64,000 bases of DNA from Tsuneonella amylolytica (GTDB lineage Bacteria > Pseudomonadota > Alphaproteobacteria > Sphingomonadales > Sphingomonadaceae): positions 2,479,001-2,543,000 of the forward strand of contig NZ_CP032570.1 of assembly GCF_003626915.1 (NCBI RefSeq). The letters run 5' to 3'. The notes below the pieces were generated by a model. The model was not told the origin of the DNA. It saw nothing but the letters and a program-made list of their open reading frames with translations, and ran no database searches. Positions 56,730 through 64,000 of this stretch are shown here, piece after piece; the stretch's first letter is position 1, and each line of letters opens with the position of its first letter. Made by a program: the position numbers and the translations under genes.

Positions 56730-57748
56730 ACCCCGAACCGACCAGCGTCCGCACCGACTGGACGCGCGAGGAAATCGCCGCGCTGTTCGACCTGCCGTTC
56801 ACCGAGCTGCTGTTCCAGGCGGCGAGCGTCCACCGCGCAAACCATCCGCCCGCCGAGGTCCAGCTGTGCACGCTGCTCTCCATCAAGACCGGCGGCTGCC
56901 CGGAGGACTGCGGCTATTGCTCGCAGTCGGTGAAGGCGGATAGCGGGGTCGAGGCATCGAAGCTGATGGACGTGCGCAGCGTCTTGCAATCCGCCGCGCA
57001 GGCCAAGGACAACGGCAGCCAGCGGTTCTGCATGGGCGCCGCCTGGCGCAACCCCAAGGACCGCGACATGCCCGCGATCGTCGAGATCGTGAAGGGCGTC
57101 TCCGCGATGGGGCTGGAAACCTGCATGACGCTCGGCATGCTGACGCCGAAGCAGGCCGACATGCTCGCCGAGGCGGGGCTCGACTACTACAACCACAACA
57201 TCGACAGCAGCCCCGAATACTACGAGCGCGTGATCACCACGCGCACGATGGGCGAGCGGCTCGACACGCTGGGACACGTGCGCGCGGCGGGGATCAACGT
57301 GTGTTCGGGCGGGATCGTCGGCATGGGCGAAACGCGCAGCGACCGGGTCGGCTTCGTTCACACGCTCGCCACTCTGCCGCAGCATCCCGAAAGCGTGCCG
57401 GTCAACGCGCTGGTTCCGGTCAAGGGCACGGTGCTGGGCGACATGCTGGCCGACACCCCGCTCGCCAAGATCGACGACATCGAGTTCGTCCGCACCGTGG
57501 CGGCGGCGCGGATCACGATGCCGCTGTCGATGGTACGCCTCTCGGCCGGGCGCGAGAGCATGAGTGAGGCGACCCAGGCGCTGTGCTTCCTCGCCGGCGC
57601 GAACTCGATCTTCACCGGCGACAAGCTGCTGACCGCGCCGAACGCCGGCGACGACAGCGACGCCGCGCTGTTCGCCAAGCTGGGGCTGACGGCGCTGAAG
57701 GGTGAAGAGCCGCTGCGGGCGTGCCACGTGGCGGAAGCGGCGGAGTGA
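56726..57748 (+). CDS. bioB: Biotin synthase
   Basis: This 340-residue radical SAM enzyme inserts sulfur into dethiobiotin. The [4Fe-4S] motif CPEDCGYC is in [19 protein letters not shown]; the [2Fe-2S] ligands include CMGAAWR, CMTLGML and the conserved Arg in [15 protein letters not shown]. Only bioB of the biotin genes is here, and its place between methylmalonyl-CoA mutase and biotin-dependent propionyl-CoA carboxylase suggests it was recruited to supply the cofactor with demand. Confidence 0.96.
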   Translation: MNPEPTSVRTDWTREEIAALFDLPFTELLFQAASVHRANHPPAEVQLCTLLSIKTGGCPEDCGYCSQSVKADSGVEASKLMDVRSVLQSAAQAKDNGSQRFCMGAAWRNPKDRDMPAIVEIVKGVSAMGLETCMTLGMLTPKQADMLAEAGLDYYNHNIDSSPEYYERVITTRTMGERLDTLGHVRAAGINVCSGGIVGMGETRSDRVGFVHTLATLPQHPESVPVNALVPVKGTVLGDMLADTPLAKIDDIEFVRTVAAARITMPLSMVRLSAGRESMSEATQALCFLAGANSIFTGDKLLTAPNAGDDSDAALFAKLGLTALKGEEPLRACHVAEAAE

Positions 57749-57993
57749 GTTTCGCTGATCGTCCGACTGTTTCTCTGACGGGGAAGCTTGGTTGCCTTGT
57801 CTATATTCTTGCGGCCACTCCGATCGCAATGTTTTCGCTTGGCACCGTCCTCCTCGGACGGTGCGATCCCGATGGGGGATGTTATTCATACCCCATCTTC
57901 TTCCTCATATTCCCAGGCTTCATGCTCCTACTCGCCGTCGGCGGGTTCGTGCTGCTGAGGTGGGTAACTCGGACAACTCATGATGTTCTCTAA
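57745..57993 (+). CDS. Small two-helix membrane protein
   Basis: This 82-residue protein starts at GTG 57745 in the bioB stop (GTGA). It has two hydrophobic segments ([20 protein letters not shown] and [21 protein letters not shown]) around a loop with two Cys ([13 protein letters not shown]). It overlaps the carboxylase gene by 14 nt. No family is recognised. Its AT-richer codons differ from the neighbours, like the DUF4160/2442 pair. Confidence 0.65.
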   Translation: MSFADRPTVSLTGKLGCLVYILAATPIAMFSLGTVLLGRCDPDGGCYSYPIFFLIFPGFMLLLAVGGFVLLRWVTRTTHDVL

Positions 57994-60034
57994 AATACTC
58001 ATCGCCAACCGGGGCGAGATTGCGTGCCGGGTCATCAAGACCGCGCGCCGGATGGGTATCGCGACCGTCGCGGTCTATTCGGATGCCGATGCGCGCGCGC
58101 CGTTCGTGCGGATGGCGGACGAGGCGGTGCACATCGGCTCGGCGCCGGCGGGGGAGAGCTATCTCGTCGCCGACAAGATCATCGCCGCCTGCAAGCAAAC
58201 CGGGGCTGAGGCCGTGCATCCGGGCTACGGCTTCCTGTCCGAGCGCACCAGCTTCGCCGAGGCGCTGGCGAAGGAGGGGATCGCCTTCATCGGTCCGCCG
58301 ATGAATGCGATCGCCGCGATGGGGGACAAGATCGAGTCGAAGAAGCTGGCGAAGGAAGCGGGCGTGAATGTCGTCCCCGGCTTCGTCGGCGAGATCGAGG
58401 ATACCGAGCACGCGGTGCGCATCTCGAACGAGATCGGCTACCCGGTGATGATGAAGGCCAGCGCGGGCGGCGGCGGCAAGGGGATGCGCCTCGCCTACAC
58501 CGAAACCGACGTGCGCGAGGGCTTCGAAAGCGTGAAGCGCGAAGGCCTGAACAGCTTCGGCGACGACCGCGTCTTCATCGAGAAATTCATTCTCAATCCG
58601 CGCCACATCGAGATCCAGATCCTCGGCGACCAGCACGGCAACATCCTCTACCTCAACGAGCGCGAGTGCAGCATCCAGCGCCGCCACCAGAAGGTCGTCG
58701 AGGAAGCGCCGTCGCCCTTCGTCACGCCGCAGATGCGCAAGGCGATGGGCGAGCAGTGCGTCGCGCTGGCCCGCGCGGTGGGGTATTACAGCGCCGGCAC
58801 GGTCGAACTGATCGTCAGCGGCGCGGACCCGACGGGGGAGAGCTTCTACTTCCTCGAAATGAACACGCGCCTGCAGGTCGAACACCCGGTGACCGAAGCC
58901 ATCACCGGCATCGACCTCGTCGAACAGATGATCCGCGTGGCGGCGGGCGAGAAGCTGGCTTTCACGCAAGCCGACATCGGCATCGACGGCTGGGCGATCG
59001 AGAACCGCGTCTATGCCGAAGACCCCTATCGCGGGTTCCTGCCGAGCACCGGGCGGCTCACCCGCTACCAGCCGCCGGTCGAGGGCTGGACCGATGACGG
59101 CGACGCCAACGGCCGCCGCGGCGTGGACGGCGTGCGCGTCGACGACGGCGTGTACGAAGGCGGCGAGGTCTCCATGTTCTACGACCCGATGATCGCCAAG
59201 CTGGTGACCTGGGGCGCGACCCGCGACGAGGCCGCCGATCTGCAGGTCGCCGCGCTCGACGCGTTCGAGATCGAGGGGCTGGGCCACAACGTCGATTTCC
59301 TCTCCGCCATCATGCAGCACCCGCGCTTCCGCAGCGGCGAACTCACCACCGGCTTCATTGCCGAGGAATACCCGGAAGGCTTCCAGGGCGCCGAGACGGA
59401 CACGCGCACCGTCGGCGTGCTCGCCGCAGTGGCGGGCGCGATCGCGACTGCCGACGCCGACCGCGCGCGCCGGATCGACGGCCAGCTCGGCGACGAGAGA
59501 GCCGCGCCCGGCGACTGGTCGGTCCGCGTTGGCAAGGAGGACCATGTTGTCGCTTTGGAGGAGGACGCGATCACCGTCGACGGCCACCCCGTCGCGATCG
59601 CGATGGAATACACCCCCGGCGATCGCTTCGTTTCGGTCGAGCTCTACGAAACCAACGACGACGATGAGGCGGAGCCGCTCGAGACCTACGGCATTCAGCT
59701 CAGCCCGAACCGCACCGGCTACCGGATGACCACGCGCGGCGCGAAGCACGATGTCCGCATCCTGCCCGCCCACGTCGGCGGGTACGCGCAGCACATGATC
59801 GAAAAGGTGCCGCCGGACCTCAGCAAATTCCTCATCTGCCCGATGCCGGGCCTGCTGGTTGCGCTGCATGTGTCGGAGGGCGAGGAGGTCCAGCCCGGCC
59901 AGCCGCTCGCCACGGTGGAGGCGATGAAGATGGAAAACATCCTGCGCGCCGAGAAGTCGGGCACGGTCAAGACCATCAACGCGGCGCAGGGCGATAGCCT
60001 GGCGGTGGACGAGGTTATCCTCGAACTCGAGTAG
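57980..60034 (+). CDS. pccA: Propionyl/acetyl-CoA carboxylase biotin-containing alpha subunit
   Basis: This 684-residue protein joins biotin carboxylase and biotin carrier. The N-terminus has [20 protein letters not shown], the ATP-grasp part KASAGGGGKGMRLAYTE and RDCS-like ERECSIQRRHQKVVEEAPS, then EMNTRLQVEHPVTE. The biotinyl Lys is K650 in EAMKMEN. A BT-type linking domain lies between. With methylmalonyl-CoA mutase upstream, propionyl-CoA is the likely substrate. The beta subunit is not in the window. Confidence 0.94.
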   Translation: MMFSKILIANRGEIACRVIKTARRMGIATVAVYSDADARAPFVRMADEAVHIGSAPAGESYLVADKIIAACKQTGAEAVHPGYGFLSERTSFAEALAKEGIAFIGPPMNAIAAMGDKIESKKLAKEAGVNVVPGFVGEIEDTEHAVRISNEIGYPVMMKASAGGGGKGMRLAYTETDVREGFESVKREGLNSFGDDRVFIEKFILNPRHIEIQILGDQHGNILYLNERECSIQRRHQKVVEEAPSPFVTPQMRKAMGEQCVALARAVGYYSAGTVELIVSGADPTGESFYFLEMNTRLQVEHPVTEAITGIDLVEQMIRVAAGEKLAFTQADIGIDGWAIENRVYAEDPYRGFLPSTGRLTRYQPPVEGWTDDGDANGRRGVDGVRVDDGVYEGGEVSMFYDPMIAKLVTWGATRDEAADLQVAALDAFEIEGLGHNVDFLSAIMQHPRFRSGELTTGFIAEEYPEGFQGAETDTRTVGVLAAVAGAIATADADRARRIDGQLGDERAAPGDWSVRVGKEDHVVALEEDAITVDGHPVAIAMEYTPGDRFVSVELYETNDDDEAEPLETYGIQLSPNRTGYRMTTRGAKHDVRILPAHVGGYAQHMIEKVPPDLSKFLICPMPGLLVALHVSEGEEVQPGQPLATVEAMKMENILRAEKSGTVKTINAAQGDSLAVDEVILELE

Positions 60035-60055
60035 CTTGCGCCCTATATCGGACAG

Positions 60056-60502
60056 ATGGCGACGATCTTCACCATCGGGTACGAGCAGGCGACGCAGGCC
60101 GCGCTGGTCGCGGCGCTGGCGGGGGCCGGGGTCGAGGTGCTGGCCGACATCCGTTACCTGCCGCTGTCGCGGCGGCCGGGGTTTTCGAAGTCGGGCCTGA
60201 AGGCCGCGGTCGAGGAAGCGGGCATCGCCTACCGCCACTTCCGCCACCTCGGCACACCCGCCGAAGGGCGCGCGGCGGCACGGCGCGGGGACCACGGCGA
60301 GCTCGCGCGCATCTATGCCGGGCAACTCGAACTGCCCGAGGCGCTGGCGCAGATGGCGGAAATCCGCGACCTCGCGGAAACGAAGCGGGTCGCGCTGCTA
60401 TGCTACGAACGCGCCGCAGCCGAGTGCCATCGGTCGCTGTTGTTCGACGCGCTGTTCGCCGATTTCAAGCGAGTCGACCTCGAACCGGAACTCGTCGTCT
60501 AG
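60056..60502 (+). CDS. DUF488 family protein
   Basis: The 148-residue protein has the DUF488 pattern: FTIGYEQATQAALVAALAGAGVEVLADIRYLPLSRRPGFSKSGL onward, then HLGTPAEGR and the C-terminal LLCYERAAAECHRSLL with Cys and His. It starts 21 nt after pccA, so is probably in the same transcript. Function is unknown. It is convergent with aroB (12-nt gap). Confidence 0.88.
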   Translation: MATIFTIGYEQATQAALVAALAGAGVEVLADIRYLPLSRRPGFSKSGLKAAVEEAGIAYRHFRHLGTPAEGRAAARRGDHGELARIYAGQLELPEALAQMAEIRDLAETKRVALLCYERAAAECHRSLLFDALFADFKRVDLEPELVV

Positions 60503-60514
60503 CCGGGCCGGCGC

Positions 60515-61624
60515 TCAATGCGCGCGCAGTTCCTCGTCGAGGAACGCGGCGATATCGGCAAGGTCGACGTTCTTCGCGAGAAACGCATCGCCGATCCCTC
60601 GCAGCAGTACGAAGGGCAGGGTCCCTGCATCCATCTTCTTGTCGTGCAGCATATGGTCCGCCAGCCGCCGCCCGTCGCAATCGAGACCCAGCGCCGCGAT
60701 CTCGGACGGCAATCCCGCCGCATCGACCGCGCGGGTCACCGCCGCCGCATCGTCGATCCCGACGAGGCCGATCCGTTCCGAATAGCGGGCGGCCAGCACC
60801 ATCCCCAGCGCCACCGCCTCGCCATGCAGCAGGCGGTCCGAGAACCCGGTTTCCGCCTCCAGCGCATGACCGAAAGTATGCCCGAGATTGAGCAGCGCCC
60901 GCCGACCCGTCGTCTCGCGTTCGTCCTCGGCCACGATCGCGGCTTTCATCGCGACGCAGTGGGCGACTGCGCGTTCGAGCGGGTTTTCGCGCAAGGCGAG
61001 CGCATCGCTGCCGAATTCGGCGAGCCAGGTGCAGAATTCGGCATCCCCCAGCACGCCGTATTTCAGCACTTCGGCGTACCCGGCACGCAATTCGCGCGCC
61101 GGCAGGGTCTCGAGCGTGGCAAGATCGGCCAGCACCAGCGACGGTTGATGAAACGCCCCGACGAGGTTCTTGCCCGCCGCCGTATTGATCGCGGTCTTGC
61201 CCCCGACCGAGCTGTCGACCTGTGCCAGAAGTGTGGTCGGCAGCTGGACGAAACCGCACCCCCGCTTGAGGATGGCGCAGGCAAAGCCGGTGAGATCGCC
61301 GACGACCCCTCCGCCCAGTGCCAGCACATGGTCGCCGCGCTCGACACCATGCGCGAGCAGCCAGTCGACGAGCGATGCAAGTCCCTCCCAGCTCTTGGAG
61401 TTTTCCCCCGGCGCGACTTCATACACCGCGGCCGTCCGGCCGGTCGCGGCAAGCCCCGCCTCCAGCCGTCGGCCGTGCATCGCCCACGCATTCGCGTCCG
61501 CCACGACCGGCACATGCTCCTTGCGCAGGAACGGCGCGGCGAGATCGCCCGCCTGCTCCAGCAGACCGCGCGCCACGTGCACGTCGTATCCGCGTCCCGA
61601 CAGGGCAACCGGGATCACAGCCAT
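60515..61624 (-). CDS. aroB: 3-Dehydroquinate synthase
   Basis: The 369-residue NAD- and metal-dependent enzyme closes the shikimate ring. Conserved are VADANAWAMHGRRLE, APGENSKSW, ALGGGVVGDLTGFACAILKRG, PTTLLAQVDSSVGGKTAIN, and the metal ligands in NLGHTFGHALEAETGF with HGEAVALGM. It overlaps aroK by 10 nt; aroK is upstream in the same operon. Confidence 0.97.
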   Translation of the reverse strand: MAVIPVALSGRGYDVHVARGLLEQAGDLAAPFLRKEHVPVVADANAWAMHGRRLEAGLAATGRTAAVYEVAPGENSKSWEGLASLVDWLLAHGVERGDHVLALGGGVVGDLTGFACAILKRGCGFVQLPTTLLAQVDSSVGGKTAINTAAGKNLVGAFHQPSLVLADLATLETLPARELRAGYAEVLKYGVLGDAEFCTWLAEFGSDALALRENPLERAVAHCVAMKAAIVAEDERETTGRRALLNLGHTFGHALEAETGFSDRLLHGEAVALGMVLAARYSERIGLVGIDDAAAVTRAVDAAGLPSEIAALGLDCDGRRLADHMLHDKKMDAGTLPFVLLRGIGDAFLAKNVDLADIAAFLDEELRAH

Positions 61625-62196
61625 CGGTCGATCGCCTCCACGATGCGCAGCGCCGTATCGAGATGCGGACCCTCGTCGCTCGTTACCCGTATCGGCGCCT
61701 CGGCGTATAACGGCTCCCGCTCAGTCTTGAGACGGCCGAGAATTTCGGCCGGGTGCCCGGTATTGAGCAGCGGGCGATGGGACTTGCGGGAAGTGCGCGC
61801 GACGAGGGTATCGAGATGCGCGTCGAGCCAGACGGCAACCCCCTGTTCGAGGATCAGCGCCCGCGTTTCCGGATCGACGAAAGCCCCGCCGCCGGTTGCG
61901 ATCACACCGCGGCGTTCCTCCATCAGGCGCGCGATCACGCGCCGTTCTCCGTCGCGGAAATACGCCTCGCCGAAGCGTTCGAAGATCTCGCCGATGGACA
62001 TCGCCGCCGCTTGCTCGATCTCGGCATCCGCGTCGACGAAGTCGCTCTTCAGGAGGGCGGCGAGTTTCTTGCCGACCGTGGACTTGCCGACACCCATCAG
62101 GCCGACCAGCACCACCGGCCGGTCGAGCCGGCGGGCGAGGGCGGCGATCTCGGTATCGCTTGGCCCCGGATGTCCTGCGGATGCGGCGGAGTGCAT
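61615..62196 (-). CDS. aroK: Shikimate kinase
   Basis: This 193-residue kinase phosphorylates shikimate at C3. Walker A is GLMGVGKSTVGKKLA, substrate binding is by DADAEIEQ, ERRVIA and GGGAFVDPETR, and the lid has SRKSHRPLLNTG. ATG 62196 puts about 30 residues before Walker A, longer than E. coli AroK, with an acidic N-terminal helix. It is divergent from a small membrane-protein gene (80-nt gap). Confidence 0.96.
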   Translation of the reverse strand: MHSAASAGHPGPSDTEIAALARRLDRPVVLVGLMGVGKSTVGKKLAALLKSDFVDADAEIEQAAAMSIGEIFERFGEAYFRDGERRVIARLMEERRGVIATGGGAFVDPETRALILEQGVAVWLDAHLDTLVARTSRKSHRPLLNTGHPAEILGRLKTEREPLYAEAPIRVTSDEGPHLDTALRIVEAIDRWL

Positions 62197-62276
62197 TGCC
62201 GCTCGGCCTATAGATGGGCTAGGGCGCGTGCAACCATGCATACGGGCACGCAATTCGGTCGGGAAGGGTCGCGCTG

Positions 62277-62417
62277 ATGGCGCTGGAGAAACGGCGGATC
62301 GGCTGGATCGCGGGCACAATCGTCGTCGCGCTGCTCGCCTATGCCTGGGTCGACGGCGGGGAGGAGCCGCTGCGCCCGATCGTCGAGCCCGTACCCGTTC
62401 CGGAGCACGTGCGATGA
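62277..62417 (+). CDS. 46-residue single-pass membrane protein
   Basis: This small ORF begins MALEKRRIGWIAGTIVVALL, with a positively charged start and one membrane helix (about residues 8-26), then a Pro/Glu-rich tail ending PVPVPEHVR. GGGAAGGGTCGCGCTG precedes its ATG. It overlaps the next gene by 4 nt (ATGA), so both are translated together. No family is recognised. It resembles small proteins that partner exported proteins. Confidence 0.65.
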   Translation: MALEKRRIGWIAGTIVVALLAYAWVDGGEEPLRPIVEPVPVPEHVR

Positions 62418-64000
62418 AATTGTTGCATCTGGCCGCGGGCGCCGCCGCGCTGGCTCTCGTATCGGGGCTGGCCGTGGCGCAGAGCGCGCCCGAATCGATC
62501 CTGCCGCCGGGTTACGACAACCCCGCACCGGCACCGGCGCCCGCACCCACGCCCGCGCCGCGGCCGACCCCCGCACCGCGGCCCGCCAGCCCGGCACAGG
62601 ACCAGGCTCCGGCGACCACCTCGAGCCCTGTCGTCCAGCCGATCCCGCGCTCCGGTTCCGCCTCGTCGGCGCCCGCCGCGTCCGCAGCCTCGACGGCTCT
62701 GGGACGCGACCTGCCGACGCTGGCCGAGCTGGAGCGAATGTCGACCGACGAGCTCGACGAACTGCTCGGCCTGAAGCCCAAGGTCGACATTCCGCCCGCC
62801 GCGCGCCGCTCGCTCGCCGAAGTGGGCATACTTTCGCCGGCCGAGGGCGGGCTGCCGACACGATCGCTCGCCAATCAGCCGGCGTCCCTCGTCCGCGCGG
62901 CGCTGAGCGGCACGACCCGGCCGCTCGTCTCGCGCTGGGGCCACATCCTGCTGCGCCGCGCGCTCGCCAGCCGGCTCGCCGCCCCGCAAGGCATGGACCC
63001 AGCCGAGTTCGCCGCGCTGCGCGTCGCCGCGCTCAATGCGATGGGCGAATTCGTCGCGGCGCGCGCGGTGGCGCAGGACGTCGATACCGCGAACTGGAAC
63101 CCGCGGCTGACCGCGGCTGCGCTCGACGCGTATATCGGCACGGCCGATCTCACCGGCGCCTGCCCGGCGGTACGGCTGCAGGGCAACGTGCGCGAGGACG
63201 GCAACTGGCGCCTGTTCCAGGGCATCTGCAATGCCTATTCGGGCGAAGGCGCGCGGGCCAAGGCCGATCTCAACCGAGTGCGCAGCCGGGGCCAGGCAGC
63301 CAGCATCGATGCGCTGCTGGCGCAGCGTTTCGCGGGCGCCGCGGGGCGGGGCCGCAATGCCGTGACCATCGAATGGAACGGGGTGGAGGAACTCACGCCG
63401 CTGCGCTTCGCGCTGGCGAACGCGGTGGGCGAACCGGTGCCGGAAGGTTTGCTCGAGAACGCGAGCCCTTATTACAGCCGGGTGATGGCGACGGCCCCGA
63501 TGCTCGGGCTGCCGCAACGCATCGCGGCGGCTGAACGGGCAGGGCGCGAGGGCATCCTGTCGTCCTCCGCGATGATCGACCTTTATTCCCAGCTTCATGC
63601 CGAACAGGTTGTCGAAGGACCGGCCGCCACCACCGCCGACCGCTTGCGCCAGGCCTACGTTGGCGCGGACGCCGCCGCACGGCTGGCTGCGATCCGCGAC
63701 GTTTGGAACGGGACGGGCGACACGGCCGGGGCGAACGGCGGCGGCGCGGCGGGGGCCATCGATTACGCTCGGCTGGTCCTCACCGCCTACGCCTCGGCGC
63801 GGCTCGAACCGAGTGATGATTATGCCGACGACGCACCAAACCTCATCGCCGCGATGCTCGCCGCCGGGCTCGAGCGCGATGCGCTGCGCTGGGGCGAGGT
63901 GGTTCCGCAAGGGGGGCAGGCCTGGGCGCAGCTGGTCTTCGCCGCGCCCGGACGCCGCGATGCGGTGTCGGACGGGGCCATCGACGATTTCGTCGGCGAC
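62414..64000 (+). CDS. Large exported protein, truncated by window end
   Basis: The frame runs 529 codons from ATG 62414 to the window edge without a stop. A signal peptide ends near LAVAQSAPES. A Pro/Ala-rich linker (about residues 34-100) leads to a mostly helical domain with repeated SLAEVGIL, LRVAALNAMGEFVAARAV and RVMATAPMLGLPQ segments, suggesting helical repeats. It is translated with the small membrane protein upstream. No family is recognised; the missing C-terminus may carry it. Confidence 0.8.
   Translation, partial: MKLLHLAAGAAALALVSGLAVAQSAPESILPPGYDNPAPAPAPAPTPAPRPTPAPRPASPAQDQAPATTSSPVVQPIPRSGSASSAPAASAASTALGRDLPTLAELERMSTDELDELLGLKPKVDIPPAARRSLAEVGILSPAEGGLPTRSLANQPASLVRAALSGTTRPLVSRWGHILLRRALASRLAAPQGMDPAEFAALRVAALNAMGEFVAARAVAQDVDTANWNPRLTAAALDAYIGTADLTGACPAVRLQGNVREDGNWRLFQGICNAYSGEGARAKADLNRVRSRGQAASIDALLAQRFAGAAGRGRNAVTIEWNGVEELTPLRFALANAVGEPVPEGLLENASPYYSRVMATAPMLGLPQRIAAAERAGREGILSSSAMIDLYSQLHAEQVVEGPAATTADRLRQAYVGADAAARLAAIRDVWNGTGDTAGANGGGAAGAIDYARLVLTAYASARLEPSDDYADDAPNLIAAMLAAGLERDALRWGEVVPQGGQAWAQLVFAAPGRRDAVSDGAIDDFVGD

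Noticed and set aside
57920-60325. 801-codon open frame opposite pccA
   Set aside because: Antisense shadow of a complete carboxylase, with no recognisable domain.

Overview
This window is a high-GC, densely packed chromosomal segment of an alphaproteobacterium, most likely order Sphingomonadales and probably family Erythrobacteraceae. The evidence is gene content and order read from the translations: a permuted two-piece ssrA (tmRNA), an F1-only ATP synthase operon (atpH-A-G-D-C), HdaA beside purM and an AI-2E permease, an lptD-surA-pdxA-rsmA operon, DUF1153, DUF2794 and DUF2256 proteins, and an isolated type III polyketide synthase cluster. It looks like core genome. I see no phage, insertion sequence, integron or CRISPR array.

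Layout. 0-2.2 kb: the 3' part of a MetZ-like sulfhydrylase, a nitronate monooxygenase behind a 16-bp dyad, and tRNA-Gln(TTG). 2.3-7.2 kb: a YghU-type glutathione transferase, topoisomerase IB, and a translationally coupled pncC-nadE pair that joins NMN salvage to NAD synthesis. 7.3-10.1 kb: a three-gene type III PKS / methyltransferase / FAD-oxidoreductase cluster of unknown product. 10.1-12.1 kb: ilvE, an 18-codon ORF with an exceptionally strong Shine-Dalgarno sequence flanked by two hairpins, and a lipoprotein. 12.2-15.3 kb: tlyA, tspO, ubiK, a hypothetical gene and recF. 15.4-15.8 kb: a near-consensus sigma-54 promoter driving a micropeptide and PspC. 15.9-19.3 kb: an operon of LemA, two TPM-domain proteins, a Nudix hydrolase and an SDR. 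19.4-20.3 kb: mscL and the two-piece tmRNA.

20.3-24.1 kb: a small membrane protein and the arginine succinyltransferase genes astA and astB, with an M20 hydrolase that could supply the last step. 24.3-32.1 kb: malate synthase G, then rsmA, pdxA, surA and lptD. 32.2-37.9 kb: pepA-DUF2256-holC, ndk, two tandem NTF2-like proteins, a sulfotransferase, and a PurN fused to a YjbR-like domain. 38-43.2 kb: AI-2E permease, purM, a DUF2066-like exported protein, hdaA, cysE and DUF2794. 43.3-48.7 kb: an MFE-2-like SDR behind a second copy of the 16-bp dyad, gph, glmU, a lipoprotein, an HNH-like protein, a SOUL protein, a DUF1153 (SciP-family) protein and a VanZ-like protein. 48.7-53.9 kb: the F1 ATP synthase operon with an extra lipoprotein gene between atpG and atpD. 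54-60 kb: a propionyl-CoA operon (methylmalonyl-CoA mutase, biotin synthase, propionyl-CoA carboxylase alpha) with three small accessory genes inside it. 60-64 kb: DUF488, aroB/aroK, and a small membrane protein coupled to a large exported protein that runs off the end.

Genes are often coupled by 4-nt overlaps of all four NTGA types (ATGA, GTGA, TTGA and apparently CTGA), so non-ATG starts are common. Long ORFs opposite real genes are GC-driven shadows and are left out.
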